A stretch of DNA of 64,000 nucleotides from Solirhodobacter olei (GTDB taxonomy: Bacteria; Pseudomonadota; Alphaproteobacteria; Rhodobacterales; Rhodobacteraceae), in NCBI RefSeq assembly GCF_004010155.1, contig NZ_RRYH01000002.1, forward strand, positions 1 to 64,000, written 5' to 3'. Each line of letters opens with the position of its first letter. Positions within the stretch are counted from its first letter, which is position 1. Under the pieces are notes generated by a model. It saw only the letters and a list, made by a program, of their open reading frames with translations. It was not told the origin of the DNA and ran no database searches. The position numbers and the translations under genes are program-made. This document shows positions 33,816 through 42,882 of this stretch, piece after piece.

Positions 33816-35057
33816 TTACTGCACCAGCGTCGTCGGGTCGACGGCGTTGAAGCCCTTGCGGATCTCGAAATGCATGTAGGACGGGTTGCCGGGCCGCACC
33901 GAGCCGAGGGTCTGGCCGCGCTTCACCGTCTCGCCCTTCTTCACCTTGATGCCGCCGACATTGGCATAGACGGTCAGAATGCCGCCGTCGTTCCTGAGCA
34001 CGATGATCGGCACCTGGTCGGTGTTCTGGGTGATCGCGGCGACCGTGCCGGAGGCGGCGGCGTGGATCGGGGTGCCGGCCGGCGCGGCGATGTCGATGCC
34101 CTGGTTCTTGCCGCCGAAGGGCCGGATGATCTTGCCGTTCACCGGCATCATGTATTTCGAGGCCGAGGCCGAGGTCCGCTGCTTCGACATGTCGGGCGAA
34201 GCGGGCAGGTTGGTCTTTGCGCTTGCCGGCGGAGGCGTGGTCGCCGGCAGGGGCTGCGAGGCGCTCGGCGGTTCCGGGGCGGGCGACTGCTGGCCCGGCG
34301 GGCTGACGGCGGCCGTGGTGGCGGTCGTCTGCTGCGACTGGCCCTGGGCCGAGGTATCGACCGGCGGGATCAGCAGCACCTGACCCTCGTGCACCGAAAG
34401 ATCGGGGCCGAGGCCGTTCCAGTCGGCCAGCGCGCGCACGGGCACGTTGTAGAGCCGCGCGATGGTATAGGCGGTCTCGCCGCGTTTGACCTTGTGCCGG
34501 ATCGGCTGCACGCCCGAGGGCGAGGCGGCGGCGACCCGGGTGCCGCTGCCGCTGGTCGTGGCGGCGTTGCCCTGGCCCTGCGAGCGGTCGATGGCGCCGC
34601 TTGCGAGCGAGGTGATGTCGATCTGCCCGTTGCTGGCGGTCGAACCGCCCGCATTGGCGCCGGCTGCCCCGGCCGCACCTGCCGCCCCTGTGCTGCCGCC
34701 ACCGCTTTCGGCGACGCGGACGGGCAGCGCCACGACCTCGCCCTCGCGCAGGGGGGCGTCGACGCGGACTGCGTTGTAACGGGCGAGGTCGCCCGGCGAG
34801 ATCCCGAGCCGGGCGGCGATGGAGGCGACGGTGTCGCCGCGCCGGGCCACGGCCACCTGGTAGCCGGGATAAGAGATCACGCCACGGCTGTCGGGCGTCG
34901 GCCGGTTGAGGGTCGCCTGCTCGGCGGCGTTCGTGGTGTTGAAGCCGCCGGAGAGGTTCCTGAGGTCCCAGTCCTTCACCTGCCCGCAGGAGGCGAGCGC
35001 CGCCACGCCTGCGCAGAGGATGAGATTGCGGTGAAACGCCGAGTGTTTGCCTGCCAT
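33816..35057 (-). CDS. nlpD: NlpD-like lipoprotein: two LysM domains and a degenerate M23 domain
   Basis: The 413-residue envelope protein has a lipoprotein signal (NLILCAGVAALASC, Cys24), LysM 1 (VAVARRGDTVASIAARLGIS), LysM 2 (HKVKRGETAYTIARLYNV), a Pro/Gln/Thr linker, and a C-terminal M23/LytM domain. The metal His of HxGIDI is Asn-Gln (KNQGIDI) and YAHL is YANV, while MHFEIR is kept, so it is probably not a peptidase. NlpD/EnvC-type proteins activate cell-wall amidases at division. ATG 35057 is chosen for the signal peptide; an in-frame ATG at 35111 overlaps the pcm stop. It is the last gene of surE-pcm-nlpD. Confidence 0.9.
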   Translation of the reverse strand: MAGKHSAFHRNLILCAGVAALASCGQVKDWDLRNLSGGFNTTNAAEQATLNRPTPDSRGVISYPGYQVAVARRGDTVASIAARLGISPGDLARYNAVRVDAPLREGEVVALPVRVAESGGGSTGAAGAAGAAGANAGGSTASNGQIDITSLASGAIDRSQGQGNAATTSGSGTRVAAASPSGVQPIRHKVKRGETAYTIARLYNVPVRALADWNGLGPDLSVHEGQVLLIPPVDTSAQGQSQQTTATTAAVSPPGQQSPAPEPPSASQPLPATTPPPASAKTNLPASPDMSKQRTSASASKYMMPVNGKIIRPFGGKNQGIDIAAPAGTPIHAAASGTVAAITQNTDQVPIIVLRNDGGILTVYANVGGIKVKKGETVKRGQTLGSVRPGNPSYMHFEIRKGFNAVDPTTLVQ

Positions 35058-35107
35058 GCTTGCCCCAACCCGCCCGGTAGGCCCGGGCCTTGTTTCGCCT
35101 TCAGCTG

Positions 35108-35749
35108 TCATTCCTGTGCGAGCCCTTCGACCAGCGGCACGAAACGCACCGGACGAAGCTCGTTATAGTCCAGCCCGTGTTCGGATTTTCGGACCTGTAG
35201 CAGCGTTTGGACCGCCCCCGACTGCCCGACGGGCAGCACCATGATACCGCCGATCCTCAGTTGCGCCAAGAGGGGCCCGGGAGGGTCCTCCGCGGCGGCG
35301 GTGACAAGGATGCGATCGAAGGGCGCCTGTTCGGGCAGGCCGAAGGATCCGTCCGCCGTCATGGCGGTGATATTGCTGAGGTCGAGGGCGCGGAAGACGG
35401 CCTCTGCCTCTCGCACAAGGCGCCGGTGGCGGTCGATGGTGTAGACCCGGCGGCAGAGCTGCGAGAGCACCGCGGCCTGGTAGCCGGAGCCGGTGCCGAC
35501 CTCCAGAACCTTGTCGCGGGACCCGAGTTCCAGCGCCTGGGTCATGAGACCCACGACGGAGGGCTGCGAGATCGTCTGGCCGCAGGCGATGGGCAGCGGC
35601 ATGTCCTCATAGGCCTTGTCGGCGAAGGTGCCGCGAATGAAGGCGCCGCGGTCGATCTTCTCCATGGCGGAGAGCACGCGCGCTTCGGTCACGCCCGAGG
35701 AGCGGAGCGCGTAGAGGAAACGCATCTTCCGCTCCGCGGCGTCGATCAT
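35108..35749 (-). CDS. pcm: Protein-L-isoaspartate O-methyltransferase
   Basis: The 213-residue SAM-dependent enzyme methylates L-isoaspartyl residues in damaged proteins. The SAM motif is [18 protein letters not shown]; the preceding [14 protein letters not shown] and [26 protein letters not shown] are family hallmarks. It overlaps the surE stop by 4 bp. Length is normal. Confidence 0.95.
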   Translation of the reverse strand: MIDAAERKMRFLYALRSSGVTEARVLSAMEKIDRGAFIRGTFADKAYEDMPLPIACGQTISQPSVVGLMTQALELGSRDKVLEVGTGSGYQAAVLSQLCRRVYTIDRHRRLVREAEAVFRALDLSNITAMTADGSFGLPEQAPFDRILVTAAAEDPPGPLLAQLRIGGIMVLPVGQSGAVQTLLQVRKSEHGLDYNELRPVRFVPLVEGLAQE

Positions 35750-36531
35750 TCCAGCCGCTCCCTCAGGCTGTCGAGGATGTCATGCGCGGTCAGGTCCGCG
35801 CGCATGGGTGTGACGGAGATGTAGCCCTCGACATTGGCGGTCACGTCGGTGCCCGGGCCTGTCGGTTCGTGCTGGCGCCCGCCGCGGACCCAGAGGAACC
35901 GGCGGCCGGAGGGCGATTGCACCGGCTCCACCCCGAAGGTGGTGTAGTCGCGGAAGCCCTGCGAGGTGACGCGGGTGCCCCGGACGTCCGCCGCGGCGCA
36001 GGGCGGGAAATTCACATTGTAGAAGGTGCGGTAGGCGCCCTCGTCCCAATGGCCATGCTCCAACAGACGGCGGACGAGGGCCGCGCCGTGATGGATGGCG
36101 GCGTCGAAGGGATCGTCCAGCACCTGGGTGCGCGGGCCGATGAACTGGCTGAGCGCGATCGCCGGAAGGCCCTGAAGGGCGGCTTCCATCGCGCCGCCGA
36201 TGGTGCCGGAATAAAGCGTGTTCTCGCCCGCGTTGTTACCCCGGTTGACGCCGGACAGGACAAGGTCGGGGTGCTGGTCGACCAGCACGTCATGGACGCC
36301 GGCAAGCACGCAATCGGCCGGCGAGCCCTCTGCCGCGAAGCGGCGGGGGCCGAGTTCGGCGATCATCGTCGGGTGGCTGTAGGAGATGCAGTGGCCGACG
36401 CCGGATTGCTCGAACGCAGGCGCGACGGTCCAGATCTCGCCGCCGGGGCCGGCGACCTCTTCGGCGATGGCCTGCAGCACGGCGAGGCCCGGCGCGTTGA
36501 TGCCGTCGTCATTGGTGATGAGAATACGCAT
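35746..36531 (-). CDS. surE: 5'/3'-nucleotidase SurE
   Basis: The 261-residue metal-dependent phosphatase acts on nucleoside monophosphates. The N-terminal [15 protein letters not shown] carries the Asp pair that binds metal, and [25 protein letters not shown] is the conserved core. It is the first gene of surE-pcm-nlpD, a conserved stress and wall-maintenance cluster. Confidence 0.96.
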   Translation of the reverse strand: MRILITNDDGINAPGLAVLQAIAEEVAGPGGEIWTVAPAFEQSGVGHCISYSHPTMIAELGPRRFAAEGSPADCVLAGVHDVLVDQHPDLVLSGVNRGNNAGENTLYSGTIGGAMEAALQGLPAIALSQFIGPRTQVLDDPFDAAIHHGAALVRRLLEHGHWDEGAYRTFYNVNFPPCAAADVRGTRVTSQGFRDYTTFGVEPVQSPSGRRFLWVRGGRQHEPTGPGTDVTANVEGYISVTPMRADLTAHDILDSLRERLE

Positions 36532-36700
36532 TCTAGCCCCCGTCCTCGGCCCTGATTAGTCGAGGCTGCGGCGAGGAACAAGGCTGGTCGTGCCGGGCTG
36601 GCCGGGAAGTTACGCGATCGCCCGGACCGCCGCGCCCCGCAGCGCGCAAGGGGGCCTCCGGCCGCGGTATTCGGACCGGGGTGAAAGCCGGGGCGAGCGC

Positions 36701-36733
36701 TTTTTTCTGGCCGAAATACTCCCGCCGGAGGCG
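36701..36733 (-). repeat. Extragenic repeat copy (GGGAGTATTTCGGCC family), copy 1
   Basis: On the minus strand this reads CGCCTCCGGCGGGAGTATTTCGGCCAG followed by six A, directly after the SDR-like gene (stop at 36741). Related copies lie at 44617-44648 and 48470-48499, with a short variant at 45104-45124. It may help end transcripts. Confidence 0.6.
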
Positions 36734-36740
36734 AGAGGGT

Positions 36741-37388
36741 TCAGAGCAGGGAGAGGAGCCGGGCGGCCTCTTCACGGATCGGGGCCAGGCCCTCTGTCTC
36801 CTCGCCGGGGAAGAAGCGGGCGCGGGTGGCCGTGCGCATCGGTCGCGGCGTCTCGATCAGGACGCGGGGGCCGACATGCGGGGTCTCGGCCTGCCAGGAG
36901 CGGGCGAGCGCGATCTGGGCTGCCTTGGTGGCGCCGTAGCTTCCGAAGAACTTCTCGCCCGCGCGCGGGTCGTCGAAGAACATCGCCGTGCCCTCTGGCG
37001 CGGCGCGCAGCAGCGGCTCGACCATGCGGATCAGGGTCGCGGTGGCCGAGACGTTGGTGGCCAGCGAGCGGTCGAGGTCCTTGGCGTCGATATGGCCGGC
37101 GGGCGTAAGGGGGGCGGCATGGATCGCGGTGTGAAGCCAGAGGTCCGCCTTTCCCCAGCGATCGAAGATGCCGCGGCAGAGTTGGGCCATGGCCTCCGGC
37201 ACCGTCACGTCCATTGGCGCGAGCGTGGCGCTGCCGCCGGCGGCCTGTATCCGGTCGTCGAGATCTTCCAGCCCGCCCACGGTGCGGCCGACGGCGACGA
37301 CGTGCCAGCCCTGGGCGCCGAGCGCCTCGGCCAGCGCGAAGCCGAGCCCGCGCGAGGCGCCGGTGATGAGGGCGATGGGGGCAGGCAT
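36741..37388 (-). CDS. SDR-like Rossmann protein
   Basis: From ATG 37388 (GGAG about 8 nt upstream) the product is 215 residues. It has the cofactor motif TGASRGLG and the YxxxK of SDR enzymes (SYGATKAAQ). The catalytic Ser strand, however, reads AMFFDDPRAG, so Ser is not in its usual place, and the C-terminal substrate part is short. It is a single gene. Substrate and reaction are unknown. Confidence 0.82.
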   Translation of the reverse strand: MPAPIALITGASRGLGFALAEALGAQGWHVVAVGRTVGGLEDLDDRIQAAGGSATLAPMDVTVPEAMAQLCRGIFDRWGKADLWLHTAIHAAPLTPAGHIDAKDLDRSLATNVSATATLIRMVEPLLRAAPEGTAMFFDDPRAGEKFFGSYGATKAAQIALARSWQAETPHVGPRVLIETPRPMRTATRARFFPGEETEGLAPIREEAARLLSLL

Positions 37389-37816
37389 TGGCTTTCTCCG
37401 CTCAAGTCCGGCGACGGTTGTGGGCGAGAACCGGGCCCGGGTCAATGCGGGCGCGGTGTCGCGGCCGGGCCCACCGTTTCGGGGCGCGAGAGGCGGGGCG
37501 CGGGGCTGCACGCGGGGGGTGAATCTTCGCCGTAGGCGTTCACGGGGGCCGTGATGTAGCATGTCCGCAGGGCCGGGCGCGCGGATCATGCCGTGGGAAC
37601 CTGCCCGTTTCAGGCCGGCGGGGGCGCGAGAACCGGAGCTTTCGCTGGAAATGACCGCAGGAGGGGCCGCATTCGGCCTCTGCCGGTTCGCAGACGGAGA
37701 GACCAAGCACGAGCGACAAGCACAACGAGCAAAGAAAGGGGCAAACATGCCTAGGGACAGCGGAAGGACTTCGAACTTCGCCGGCGGGCCGGCGCGCGAA
37801 CGGGGAGGGCGTGCCG
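37389..37816. other. Intergenic region before the ethanolamine-type permease
   Basis: This divergent gap of 428 bp should hold both promoters. Small open frames inside lack ribosome sites and good coding character. I see no clear operator. Confidence 0.4.
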
Positions 37817-39328
37817 ATGGCTGACACCAACAAGCGGCACGAGGGGGGCGTGAGCTACCACATCCCCGGCGCCGATTATTTCGAGCAGCGGGTGCTGAAA
37901 CGCCATGCCGGCGTCTTCTCGCTCTGGGCGCTCGGGGTGGGCGCGGTCATCTCGGGCGACTTCTCGGGCTGGAACCTCGGCTTCGCCGTGGGCGGCTGGG
38001 GCGGCATGTTCATCGCCACGGTGATCATCGCGATCATGTATCTCGGGCTGACCTATTCGATTGCCGAGATGTCCCCCGCGCTGCCCCATACCGGCGGCGC
38101 CTATTCCTTCGCCCGCACCGCCTTCGGGCCCTGGGGCGGCTTCATCACCGGGATCGCCGAGAACATCGAATACGTGCTGACGCCGGCGGTCGTCGTCTAT
38201 TTCATCGGCACCTACATGACGCAGATCACCGGCACGCCGGATGCGTTGCAGCCCGTCTGGTGGCTGGTGGGCTACGTGATCTTCGTCGGCCTCAACGCGC
38301 GGGGCGTGGAGCTGTCCTTCAAGGTGACCGTCATCGTCACCCTGATCGCCATCGCCATCCTCGTCTTCTTCCTTCTCTCGGCGCTGTTCTCCGGCCAGTT
38401 CGACTTCGCCAGATGGGCGATGAACGTGGGCGCGGATGCCAAGGGCAACGCGGTGGAGTTGAAGGGCGGCGGCGGATCCTTCCTGCCGCTGGGCGTGAAG
38501 GGGATCTTTGCGGGGCTTCCCTTCGCGGTCTGGCTTTTCCTCGCCATCGAGCAGTTGCCGCTGGCGTCTGAGGAGTCGGTCGATCCCAAGCGCGACATGC
38601 CGAAGGGAATCATGCTGGGGATGTTCACGCTGATCGGGCTGGGCTTCCTCGTCCTGATCATCAACCCCGGCATCCCGGGCGGCGCCTTCGGCTATGGCTC
38701 CTCGGGCCAGCCGATCCTCGACGGCTTCGCGGCGATCTACGGCGCGGGCTGGGCAAAACTGCTGGCGCTCTTCGCGGTGGCGGGGCTGGTGGCGAGCTTC
38801 CACTCGATCATCTTCGCCTTCGGGCGGCAGATCTACTCGCTGAGCCGGGCGGGGTATTTCCCGCATTTCCTGTCCGTCACGCATGGCGAGCACAAGACCC
38901 CGAACGTGGCGCTTTACGCCGGGGCTGTGGTCGGCTTCCTGGTGATGCTGATCACCTGGTTCGCCGAGGGCGGCCAGGCCGCGGGCACTTTCATCGGGGG
39001 AACGCTGCTGAACATGGCCGTCTTCGGGGCGATGTTCTCCTACCTGCTGCAGGCGCTGACCTTCCTGCGGCTGAGAAGCCGGTTCCCGAATATCGAGCGG
39101 CCCTATCGCAGCCCGTTCGGCCGGCTCGGCGCCGGCCTGACGGCGATCATCGCGATCGTCACCATCATCTTCCAGCTGACCGACCCGCTCTACCGGCAGG
39201 GGGTGATCGGCGTGGCGATCTGGTACGCGCTGGCGATCATCTATTTCGCCGTCTACGGCCGCAACACGCTGGTCTTTTCACCGGAGGAGGAATTCGCGGT
39301 GAAGCAGCGCGAGGGGGCGGCGCGGTAA
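37817..39328 (+). CDS. APC-family permease, ethanolamine-permease type
   Basis: The 503-residue transporter has about 12 membrane segments. The opening (YFEQRVLKRHAGVFSLWALGVGAVISGDFSGWNLG), PALPHTGGAYSFARTAFGPWGGF and the block LFLAIEQLPLASEESVDPKRDMP match the ethanolamine permease group of the amino acid-polyamine-organocation superfamily. GGGAGG 8 nt before ATG 37817 supports the start; a GTG at 37811 is possible. No eut enzymes are near, so import of ethanolamine or a related amine is a family inference. Confidence 0.85.
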   Translation: MADTNKRHEGGVSYHIPGADYFEQRVLKRHAGVFSLWALGVGAVISGDFSGWNLGFAVGGWGGMFIATVIIAIMYLGLTYSIAEMSPALPHTGGAYSFARTAFGPWGGFITGIAENIEYVLTPAVVVYFIGTYMTQITGTPDALQPVWWLVGYVIFVGLNARGVELSFKVTVIVTLIAIAILVFFLLSALFSGQFDFARWAMNVGADAKGNAVELKGGGGSFLPLGVKGIFAGLPFAVWLFLAIEQLPLASEESVDPKRDMPKGIMLGMFTLIGLGFLVLIINPGIPGGAFGYGSSGQPILDGFAAIYGAGWAKLLALFAVAGLVASFHSIIFAFGRQIYSLSRAGYFPHFLSVTHGEHKTPNVALYAGAVVGFLVMLITWFAEGGQAAGTFIGGTLLNMAVFGAMFSYLLQALTFLRLRSRFPNIERPYRSPFGRLGAGLTAIIAIVTIIFQLTDPLYRQGVIGVAIWYALAIIYFAVYGRNTLVFSPEEEFAVKQREGAAR

Positions 39329-39335
39329 CGCCGCA

Positions 39336-39362
39336 CCGGGCCGGGCCTTCGGGCCCGGTTCC
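39336..39362 (+). terminator. Terminator after the permease gene
   Basis: ACCGGGCC and GGCCCGGT flank a GC-rich 9-nt loop just after the permease stop, with an alternative GGGCC-TTC-GGGCC inner stem. A short TT follows. Confidence 0.6.
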
Positions 39363-39389
39363 ACCCGCAGAAGGAAGGGAGGCGGCCGG

Positions 39390-40874
39390 TTACTCGGCCG
39401 CCTTCATCGTGAATCCCCGCTCGATCATGTCGGCAGGCGCCACGGGATATTCGCCGGAGAAGCAGGCGTCGCAGTATTTCGGGCTGCGGGCATTGCGGCC
39501 CTTGGCCTCGCCCACGGCGCGGTAGAGCCCGTCGAGCGAGATGAACTTCAGGCTGTCGACGCCGATGAAATCGCGCATCTCGTCCTCGGTCATGGTCGCG
39601 GCGAGCAGCTTCGCCCGCTCCGGCGTGTCGACGCCGTAGAAGCAGGGCCAGGCGGTCGGCGGCGAAGCGATGCGGAAATGCACCTCGGCCGCGCCGGCTT
39701 CCATGATCATCTCGCGGATCTTGATCGAGGTGGTGCCGCGGACGACCGAATCGTCAACGAGGATCACCCTCTTGCCGCGGATCAGCGCCCGGTTGACGTT
39801 GAGCTTCAGCCGGACCCCCATGTTGCGGATCTGCTCCGTCGGCTCGATGAAGGTGCGGCCCATGTACTGGTTGCGGATGATCCCCATCGCGTAGGGGATG
39901 CCCGATTGCTGCGAGTAGCCGATCGCCGCGGGGGTGCCGCTGTCGGGTACCGGGCAGACCAGATCCGCCTCCACCGGCGCTTCCTTGGCAAGCTCGACCC
40001 CGATCTGGCGGCGCGTCTCGTAGACCGAGCGGCCGCCGAGGATCGAATCGGGGCGCGAGAAGTAGACATGCTCGAAGATGCAGAAGCGCGAGGCGGCCCG
40101 TTCGAACGGGTGGAAGCTCTCGAGGCCGCGGCTGTCGATGACGACCATCTCGCCGGGCTCGACCTCGCGGATGAACTCCGCCCCGATGATGTCGAGCGCG
40201 CAGGTCTCGGAGGCGAGGCACCAGCCGCCCTCGGCCTCGCGCGGGCCGATCTTTCCAAGGACCAGCGGGCGGACGCCGAGCGCGTCGCGCACGCCGATGA
40301 GCTTGGTGCGGGTCATCGCCACGACCGAGAAGGCGCCCTCGACCATGCGCAGCGCATCCTTCATCCGTTCCGGGATGGTGCGCTGCATCGAGCGGGCCAT
40401 CAGGTGGATGATGCATTCGCTGTCTGAGTTCGACTGGAAGATCGAGCCACGCTCGATCAGGTCGCGGCGGAGCTGGTTGGCGTTGGTGATATTGCCGTTA
40501 TGGGCCACCGCACAGCCGCCCATGGCGAACTCGCCAAAGAAGGGCTGCACGTCCCGGATCGCGGTGGATCCCTTGGAACCGGCGGTGGAGTAGCGCACGT
40601 GGCCGATGGCGATCGAGCCGGGCAGCGTCGCCATCACGTCGGCCTTGGTGAAGTTGTCGCGGACGTAGCCGAAGCGGCGGGCGGAGTTGAAGCCGCTCTC
40701 GGGATCAAAGGTGACGATACCGCCGGCCTCCTGTCCGCGATGCTGAAGGGCGTGCAGGCCCAGGGCTACGAAATTCGCCGCGTCGGCAACGCCGAGGACG
40801 CCGAATATTCCGCATTCCTCCTTCAGCTTGTCGTCGAGCGGCTCGAAGGGGTGGCGCGGCAGCTGTGCTGGCAT
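39390..40874 (-). CDS. purF: Amidophosphoribosyltransferase
   Basis: The 494-residue enzyme makes phosphoribosylamine from PRPP and glutamine, the first step of purine synthesis. Cys21 in CGIFGVLG becomes the N-terminal nucleophile after loss of a 20-residue propeptide. HVRYSTAGSK and AVAHNGNI are glutaminase motifs, and VILVDDSVVRGTTS is the PRPP site. The C-terminal pair in YCDACFSGEYP and other cysteines indicate the 4Fe-4S (Bacillus-type) form. ATG 40874 is chosen from the family N-terminus; its ribosome site is weak. Confidence 0.95.
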   Translation of the reverse strand: MPAQLPRHPFEPLDDKLKEECGIFGVLGVADAANFVALGLHALQHRGQEAGGIVTFDPESGFNSARRFGYVRDNFTKADVMATLPGSIAIGHVRYSTAGSKGSTAIRDVQPFFGEFAMGGCAVAHNGNITNANQLRRDLIERGSIFQSNSDSECIIHLMARSMQRTIPERMKDALRMVEGAFSVVAMTRTKLIGVRDALGVRPLVLGKIGPREAEGGWCLASETCALDIIGAEFIREVEPGEMVVIDSRGLESFHPFERAASRFCIFEHVYFSRPDSILGGRSVYETRRQIGVELAKEAPVEADLVCPVPDSGTPAAIGYSQQSGIPYAMGIIRNQYMGRTFIEPTEQIRNMGVRLKLNVNRALIRGKRVILVDDSVVRGTTSIKIREMIMEAGAAEVHFRIASPPTAWPCFYGVDTPERAKLLAATMTEDEMRDFIGVDSLKFISLDGLYRAVGEAKGRNARSPKYCDACFSGEYPVAPADMIERGFTMKAAE

Positions 40875-41207
40875 CGTCGGAGGGGCTCCGAATCCAGAGG
40901 AGGTTTCGCCCGACCATGTAGTGCGTTCGGCCCCGGCTGTCACGAAACTATCGCATCGAAAGGCGCGCAAGCGGCCGTGAGATGATCCCGATCCGTTGTG
41001 GAAAATCAATGCGGGCCCCCCGCGGGCGGGTTCTACTCCCTTTTGCGGGGGCATCGCTGCGTGCCGCCTTCGCCGGAAATGCCTAGTCGGGAATGGGAGT
41101 TGGACGGTGCTTCTCATGCAGGCGGAGCTATGCGCGGAGAACTGGCCCGGAAGCGGCCGGACGTGCGGGCCTGTGCGGGAGCCTTCTGGAGAAGTGAGGG
41201 GAAATAA
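40875..41207. other. Divergent intergenic region purF / TbpB-like lipoprotein
   Basis: These 333 bp should contain both promoters. No recognised purine operator, riboswitch or coding frame is visible. It ends with GTGAGGGG before ATG 41208. Confidence 0.4.
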
Positions 41208-42014
41208 ATGCTAGTTCCGCGACTGACCGGCCGTTTCGGCCCGGGTGTTCTGAGTATGATGACGGTCTTTGCCCTGGCCGCTTGTGGTGGGGGCGGCAGC
41301 ACGCCCGCGGCGACGCGGACGAGCATCGAGACGTTGCCAAGCGGCAAGAGCCTGCCGACGGTGACATATGACAGCACCAACGATTCGATCAGCCTGAGCA
41401 ACGGCACCAACCTGACGCGCGACACCAAGGTCGATCTGGGAGATTTCCACGCCTATACCGACGGATCGAACAGCTTCTACTGGCGCGACGCGAGCGCGTC
41501 CGGGGCGCTCTGGGCAGGCTTCGGATCGGTCACCGACAACGGCTCGCAGGTCGCCGGGGTGGAATTCCATCGCAACGGCTCTGCCAATATCCCGTCGAGC
41601 GGCACGGCAAGCTACTCCGGCGCCTATGGCGGGATCATCACCGACCAGAGCGGCAACCTGAACGGCAACGGCGCGGTCAGCGGTTCGGTCGCCCTGCAGG
41701 CCGACTTCGGGGCGGCGACGGTGAACGGCTCGATCACCAACCGCAACTTCTATGGCAATGCCGACACCTCGACGCCGACGGCGACGCTGGGGGATCTGTC
41801 GCTCTCTGGTGGCGCGATCGACGGCAACGGCTTCTTCAAGGGGACGGCGACCGGCGGTGCGGCGACGACCTTCACCGACACGACCTCGCAGGGGATCTTT
41901 ACCGGCGAGTTCGGCGGCGCGACCGGGAACGAGGCCGTGGGCGCGGTGCAGATCAACCACACCACCTCTGCCGGGACCTTCGTGGAAACCGGCGCCTTCG
42001 TGGCGAAGCAGTAA
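41208..42014 (+). CDS. TbpB-like beta-barrel surface lipoprotein (second copy)
   Basis: The 268-residue lipoprotein has its lipid Cys at about residue 26 (MMTVFALAAC), followed by GGGGS. The C-terminal barrel pattern is GTASYSGAYGGII, VALQADFGAATVNGSI, LSGGAIDGNGFFKGTA, IFTGEFGG and FVETGAFVAKQ. This resembles the C-lobe barrel of TbpB/HpuA-type lipoproteins and the protein at 27899-28651; both end in AKQ. Surface exposure via a Slam-type translocon is possible but no such gene is present. Ligand unknown. Ribosome site GAGGGG is 6 nt from the ATG. Confidence 0.75.
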   Translation: MLVPRLTGRFGPGVLSMMTVFALAACGGGGSTPAATRTSIETLPSGKSLPTVTYDSTNDSISLSNGTNLTRDTKVDLGDFHAYTDGSNSFYWRDASASGALWAGFGSVTDNGSQVAGVEFHRNGSANIPSSGTASYSGAYGGIITDQSGNLNGNGAVSGSVALQADFGAATVNGSITNRNFYGNADTSTPTATLGDLSLSGGAIDGNGFFKGTATGGAATTFTDTTSQGIFTGEFGGATGNEAVGAVQINHTTSAGTFVETGAFVAKQ

Positions 42015-42040
42015 GTCATCCGGCGGGACGTTCGGCCCGA

Positions 42041-42073
42041 CGCCCGTCCCCTTCAGGGGCGGGCGACTTCTTT
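42041..42073 (+). terminator. Terminator after the TbpB-like gene
   Basis: CGCCCGTCCCC (42041-42051) pairs with GGGGCGGGCG (42056-42065) with one bulged T and a TTCA loop. ACTTCTTT follows. Confidence 0.7.
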
Positions 42074-42142
42074 GGACGGGGGAGACGAGGCTTACGCCTC
42101 ACACCTCAGGCGATTGCCGGGCCATGGCGGTCCCGGCGCGGG

Positions 42143-42865
42143 TCAGTTGCCGGTGACCGAGCCGCTGGTACCGCCAGTGGTGCCACCCGTGGTCGCACCG
42201 CTGGTGCCGCCGGTCGTCGCACCGTTGGTCGACGGTGCGACCGGGGCGACCGGGGCGACGTTGGTGCTCGCCGCCGGGGGCGTGGTGCCGGTGGTCACGC
42301 CGCCGCCGGCCGGGGCACCGCAATTGCCCACGAGGTTCTCGTAGCGCGCCACGATCCAGGCAGGCGCGTCGGCCGGGATCTGGGCGGTGATCTGGCTTTC
42401 GAACTGGGCGAAGATCGCGGCGGAGCGGCTTTTGGCGACCGCTGCGATCTGCTCGGAGGCCATGGTGCGCTGGTAGACGAGGAAGGCCGCCGCGACCAGG
42501 ATGAGTCCGCGCAGCGCGCCGAAGATGAAGCCGAGCCCCTGGTCCATGCCGCCGAAGATCGAGTTGCGCACGATCGAGGCGAAGAGCGGGGTGAAGAAGC
42601 TCATCACGATCAGCCCGACGGCGAAGACCGCGGTGAAGGCGGCGATGATCGACAGCTCGCAGGACCCCTTCAGGAACGATCCCAGAACCGGGACCTCCCT
42701 GATCAGCGGCTCGGCCTGATGGGCGAAGGTATAGGCCACGATTGCGGCGACGATCCAGCCGCCGATGGCCAGAAGCTCTCGTACGAAGCCTCGGGAATAG
42801 GCCAGGATCGCGGAGAGGAGGATGACGACGGCGACACCCCCGTCGACTATGGTGAAACCCTGCAT
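42143..42865 (-). CDS. CvpA-family membrane protein
   Basis: The 240-residue protein has four membrane segments typical of CvpA (GGVAVVILLSAILAYSRGFVRELLAIGGWIVAA at the start, with the conserved SRGFVRE). The family was named for colicin V production and is linked to envelope integrity. The C-terminal 50 residues are Thr/Gly/Ser/Pro-rich low complexity. ATG 42865 with GGAGGGAG upstream is preferred to GTG 42871. It follows radA by 17 bp on the same strand. In many Rhodobacterales CvpA is also near purF and radA. Confidence 0.88.
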   Translation of the reverse strand: MQGFTIVDGGVAVVILLSAILAYSRGFVRELLAIGGWIVAAIVAYTFAHQAEPLIREVPVLGSFLKGSCELSIIAAFTAVFAVGLIVMSFFTPLFASIVRNSIFGGMDQGLGFIFGALRGLILVAAAFLVYQRTMASEQIAAVAKSRSAAIFAQFESQITAQIPADAPAWIVARYENLVGNCGAPAGGGVTTGTTPPAASTNVAPVAPVAPSTNGATTGGTSGATTGGTTGGTSGSVTGN

Positions 42866-42882
42866 CCGCACTCCCTCCGGGT

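Noticed and set aside
37561-37824. 87-codon plus-strand frame before the permease
   Set aside because: It overlaps the permease start and has no recognisable features.
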